Shown piece after piece: positions 61,815-64,000 of a stretch of DNA of 64,000 bases. The notes beneath the pieces are model-generated. The model saw nothing but the letters and a program-made list of their open reading frames with translations, was not told the origin of the DNA and searched no databases. The translations under genes and the position numbers were made by a program. Positions within the stretch are counted from its first letter, which is position 1; the number at the start of each line of letters is the position of its first letter. Origin of the DNA: Jiangella mangrovi (GTDB lineage Bacteria; Actinomycetota; Actinomycetes; Jiangellales; Jiangellaceae); assembly GCF_014204975.1 (NCBI RefSeq), contig NZ_JACHMM010000001.1, positions 6,324,037 to 6,388,036 on the forward strand, in the 5' to 3' direction.

Positions 61815-62939
61815 TCAGCCGACCTCGTCGGCGAAGGCGAGCAGGTCGGCAGCCAGGAGGTCGGGCGCCTCGAGGGCGGCGAAGTGGCCGCCGCGCGGCT
61901 GGTCGGTCCAGCGCTCCAGGCGGTACATCCGCTCCAGCCAGGAGCGCGGCGCGTCCTCGCGGAACCCGCGCTCGTGGCCGAACCTGGCGACCTCCGTCGG
62001 CACCTCGATCCGCACACCACGGGGCAACACCGTCGTGCCGGCGGCGCGGTTGTCGGCGTAGTCGAGCACCGAGGTCTCCGCCGTCGCCGTCGCCCACCAC
62101 CAGGTCAGCAGCTCGGGCAGGGCGTCGGGCCCGACCCGGGCGGCCACCGTCGGACCCAGCGCGGGGTCGGTCCACGCGTCCCACTTGTCGAGCACCCAGG
62201 CGGCCAGCCCGGCCGGCGAGTCCAGCAGCGCCGGGGCGAGCGCGCCCGGCCGGGTCGACTGGATCTCCTTGTAGCCGTTCTCGCCGCGCCACCAGCCGCC
62301 GAACCGGGCGAGGTAGGCCTGCTCCTCGGCCGTCGGCTCGTCACCCTCGGGGAGCGACGGAGCGAGGTCGACGTTGGACAGGTGCAGCCCGGCGACGGCG
62401 CGCGGGTGGTCCAGGGACAGCCAGCTCGCGACGTCGGACCCGAAGTCGGTGCCGTGCGCGACAAACCGGCCGAAGCCGAGCGCTGCCATCGTCGACGCCA
62501 GCAGCCCCGCGGTGTCGCGCGTCGTCCACCGTCCGGCCGGGCGTCGCGACAGCCCGTAGCCCGGCAGCGACGCGACGACGACGGTGCGCGGCACCAGCAG
62601 CGGGACCAGCCGCTCGAACTCGAGGAAGCTGCTCGGCCAGCCGTGCAGCAGGAGCAGCGGCGGGCGCCCGTCGCCGTCGTGGACCGCAACATGGACGGCG
62701 CCCGCGCCCCCACTCGCCCGCACGAGCAGGTGGCGGGCCTGGTTGATGCGCGCCGCGGCCGCCGGCCAGTCGAACCCGCCGGCCCATCGGTCGCAGAGCT
62801 CCCGTAGCTCGGCGCTGCGCGGCCCGAGGGCGGTGCTGGACGCCTCGCGCCGCGCCCACCGCGTCGCCCGGAGCCGCGCGCCGAGGTCGTCCAGCACGGC
62901 GCCGTCGACCGCGACCGTCACCGGCTCGATCCGCACCAC
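61815..62939 (-). CDS. Epoxide hydrolase (alpha/beta hydrolase with EHN domain)
   Basis: This 374-residue protein has an N-terminal EHN domain (VDGAVLDDLGARLRATRW) and an alpha/beta-hydrolase core. HGWPSSF supplies the oxyanion hole, the nucleophile Asp is in HGTDFGSDVA and the late histidine in QPRGGHFAALE. It hydrolyses an epoxide to a diol in the family model. The start is GTG 62939 or 62936 with no SD; the longer frame upstream runs through the ArsR operator and was rejected. Confidence 0.9.
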   Translation of the reverse strand: MVRIEPVTVAVDGAVLDDLGARLRATRWARREASSTALGPRSAELRELCDRWAGGFDWPAAAARINQARHLLVRASGGAGAVHVAVHDGDGRPPLLLLHGWPSSFLEFERLVPLLVPRTVVVASLPGYGLSRRPAGRWTTRDTAGLLASTMAALGFGRFVAHGTDFGSDVASWLSLDHPRAVAGLHLSNVDLAPSLPEGDEPTAEEQAYLARFGGWWRGENGYKEIQSTRPGALAPALLDSPAGLAAWVLDKWDAWTDPALGPTVAARVGPDALPELLTWWWATATAETSVLDYADNRAAGTTVLPRGVRIEVPTEVARFGHERGFREDAPRSWLERMYRLERWTDQPRGGHFAALEAPDLLAADLLAFADEVG

Positions 62940-62959
62940 GGGCTCAGCGTAGCGATGTC

Positions 62960-63003
62960 TCGAACATCTACTTGCATGTATATATGTACTTGTGTATGTT
63001 CGA
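62960..63003. promoter_or_regulatory. ArsR-type operator/promoter
   Basis: TCGAACAT (62960-62967) and ATGTTCGA (62996-63003) are perfect inverted 8-bp arms around an AT-rich core with GTATATATGTAC and a TACTTG direct repeat. The core can supply a -10 (TATATG-like) for the ArsR gene. It lies between that gene and the divergent epoxide hydrolase. Confidence 0.65.
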
Positions 63004-63006
63004 GGC

Positions 63007-63351
63007 ATGGACGAGCTGCAGCACCGGCTGAGCGTGATCGCGGAGCCCAACCGCTTCCGCATCGTCGAGCTGCTCCGGTCCGGCCCGCGCAGCGTCGGCG
63101 CCATCGTCGACGCGCTCGGGCTGGCGCAGCCGCACGTGTCGCGGCATCTGCGGCTGCTGGCCGACGCCGGCGTCGTCGAGGCGACCCGGCAGGCCCAGCA
63201 GCGCATCTACCGGCTGCGTCCGGAGCCGCTGCGCGACATCGGCGCCTGGGCGCAGACCTTCGCCGTCCTGTGGACCGACCGGCTGGACCGCCTCGGCGAC
63301 TTCCTCGGCGCCGCCGAGACCACTACCGAACCGAACGGAGAGCGCCCATGA
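63007..63351 (+). CDS. ArsR-family repressor
   Basis: This 114-residue winged-helix protein has LSVIAEPNRFRIVELLRSGP and the recognition region LGLAQPHVSRHLRLLADAGV. No metal-binding Cys pair is present, so it belongs to the metal-free ArsR group that usually sits with SRPBCC proteins. The start is uncertain: GAGG is only one base from ATG 63007, and GTG 62992 is possible. ATGA overlap with the next gene. Confidence 0.9.
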   Translation: MDELQHRLSVIAEPNRFRIVELLRSGPRSVGAIVDALGLAQPHVSRHLRLLADAGVVEATRQAQQRIYRLRPEPLRDIGAWAQTFAVLWTDRLDRLGDFLGAAETTTEPNGERP

Positions 63352-63827
63352 GCGCCGACGGCATCGTCATCGACGAGCAGAACTACACCCTGACCATCGC
63401 CCGGCGCTACCCCGCGGCGGCCGACCGCGTGTGGGCCGCGTGGACCGAGCCCGACGCCATCGCCCGCTGGTGGGGACCGCACGGCTGGACCACCACCGTC
63501 GAGCGGATGGACGTCCGCCCCGGCGGCGAGTGGCGGTACTCCATGGCCGCCGACGACGGCTCCGGCGGCCCCGTCCACCTCGTCGCCACCTACGGCGAGG
63601 TGCGCCCGCGGGAGCGGCTGAGCTACCTCGACCGGCAGGCGACCGCGGACTGGGTCGCCGTCGGCGACGGCATCCCCACCGATGTCGTCTTCACGCCCGA
63701 CGGCACCGGCACCCACGTCAGCATCAACGCCGGCTTCCCCGACGGCGACACCCTGCGCCAGTGGGTCGCGAGCGGCATGGGCGAGGGCTACCTGGAGGCG
63801 CTGGAGCGCCTCGACACCATCCTCTGA
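63348..63827 (+). CDS. SRPBCC (AHSA1-like) domain protein
   Basis: This 159-residue protein has the START-like fold. LTIARRYPAAADRVWAAWTE, ARWWGPHGW and VRPGGEWRYSM are typical of AHSA1-type proteins paired with ArsR repressors. It presumably binds a hydrophobic ligand. It overlaps the ArsR stop. Confidence 0.9.
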   Translation: MSADGIVIDEQNYTLTIARRYPAAADRVWAAWTEPDAIARWWGPHGWTTTVERMDVRPGGEWRYSMAADDGSGGPVHLVATYGEVRPRERLSYLDRQATADWVAVGDGIPTDVVFTPDGTGTHVSINAGFPDGDTLRQWVASGMGEGYLEALERLDTIL

Positions 63828-63839
63828 AAGGACACCACC

Positions 63840-64000
63840 ATGGACACCTTGACCTCGAAGGACGGCACCACCATCGCCTATGAGACGGCCGGCTCCGGCC
63901 CCGCCGTCATCGTCATCAGCACCGTCGCCGAGGACCACACCGGCGTCGCCGGCATCGCCGCCGCACTGGCCAAGCACTTCACCGTCGTCAACTACGACCG
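63840..64000 (+). CDS. Alpha/beta hydrolase, N-terminal part (cut by window end)
   Basis: The first 53 codons read MDTLTSKDGTTIAYETAGSG then AVIVISTVAEDHTG and FTVVNYDR, the start of an alpha/beta-hydrolase. GAAAGGAC precedes the ATG. It is the third gene of the ArsR/SRPBCC unit. Confidence 0.85.
   Translation, partial: MDTLTSKDGTTIAYETAGSGPAVIVISTVAEDHTGVAGIAAALAKHFTVVNYD

Overview
The window is about 64 kb of very GC-rich DNA, packed with short-gap or overlapping genes (many ATGA or GTGA junctions). The gene set includes an encapsulin with its peroxidase, sugar ABC importers without their own ATPases, an ECF42-type sigma factor with a DGPF partner, a cytochrome bd oxidase and ROK/LacI/AraC control. 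This indicates a soil-type, high-GC Gram-positive actinomycete. A Jiangella-like genus is my guess and is not proven by anything here.

Layout. (1) 1-3.2 kb: the end of a dye-decolourising peroxidase carrying an encapsulin loading tag, its encapsulin shell, and a Met/His-rich multicopper oxidase. (2) 3.3-20.4 kb: a catabolic region. A minus-strand operon (FAD oxidoreductase, two permeases, binding protein) faces a LysR regulator. Next comes a ten-gene plus-strand operon. It couples a CUT1-type ABC importer to an acyl-CoA pathway (enoyl-CoA hydratase, two unrelated CoA-transferases, MaoC hydratase, acyl-CoA dehydrogenase, SDR) and ends in a LacI regulator. Its promoter holds two LacI-type operators. 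(3) 20.4-22.4 kb: a lower-GC Mrr-type nuclease gene and a spacer with a 24-bp perfect inverted repeat. (4) 22.4-39 kb: redox and respiration. NDH-2, glucose-6-phosphate dehydrogenase and an MFS exporter lie on the plus strand. On the minus strand is a chain of LuxR/MalT regulator, cydA, cydB, GH15, NDH-2 and GMC oxidoreductase, preceded by small membrane proteins. (5) 39-44.4 kb: a parallel beta-helix lipoprotein, a VOC/DGPF/ECF sigma unit, a hydrolase, and a lower-GC orphan gene bracketed by two hairpin repeats. (6) 44.4-58.4 kb: an alpha-galactoside locus (ROK, GH97, ABC importer, GH36, divergent AraC, and a second, secreted GH97 with two carbohydrate-binding domains). It is split by a palindrome-rich island holding an intact IS256-family element. 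(7) 58.6-64 kb: a stand-alone fumarate reductase-type flavoprotein with a LysR regulator, a PPOX-fold protein, an epoxide hydrolase, and an ArsR/SRPBCC/hydrolase unit cut by the window edge.

Two observations stand out. First, a roughly 150-bp long-hairpin element occurs twice, at 53587-53735 and inverted at 55601-55735. Its stem order is conserved while loops and parts of stems differ. Each copy lies shortly after a stop codon in the same orientation relative to its gene, and the two copies bracket the IS256 element. Second, a dispersed family of about 40-50 bp hairpins shares a GCTATAGC/GCTATGG-like apex. The CUT1 importer plus acyl-CoA operon is the best candidate for an undescribed metabolic pathway. 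No tRNA, rRNA or CRISPR array was seen.
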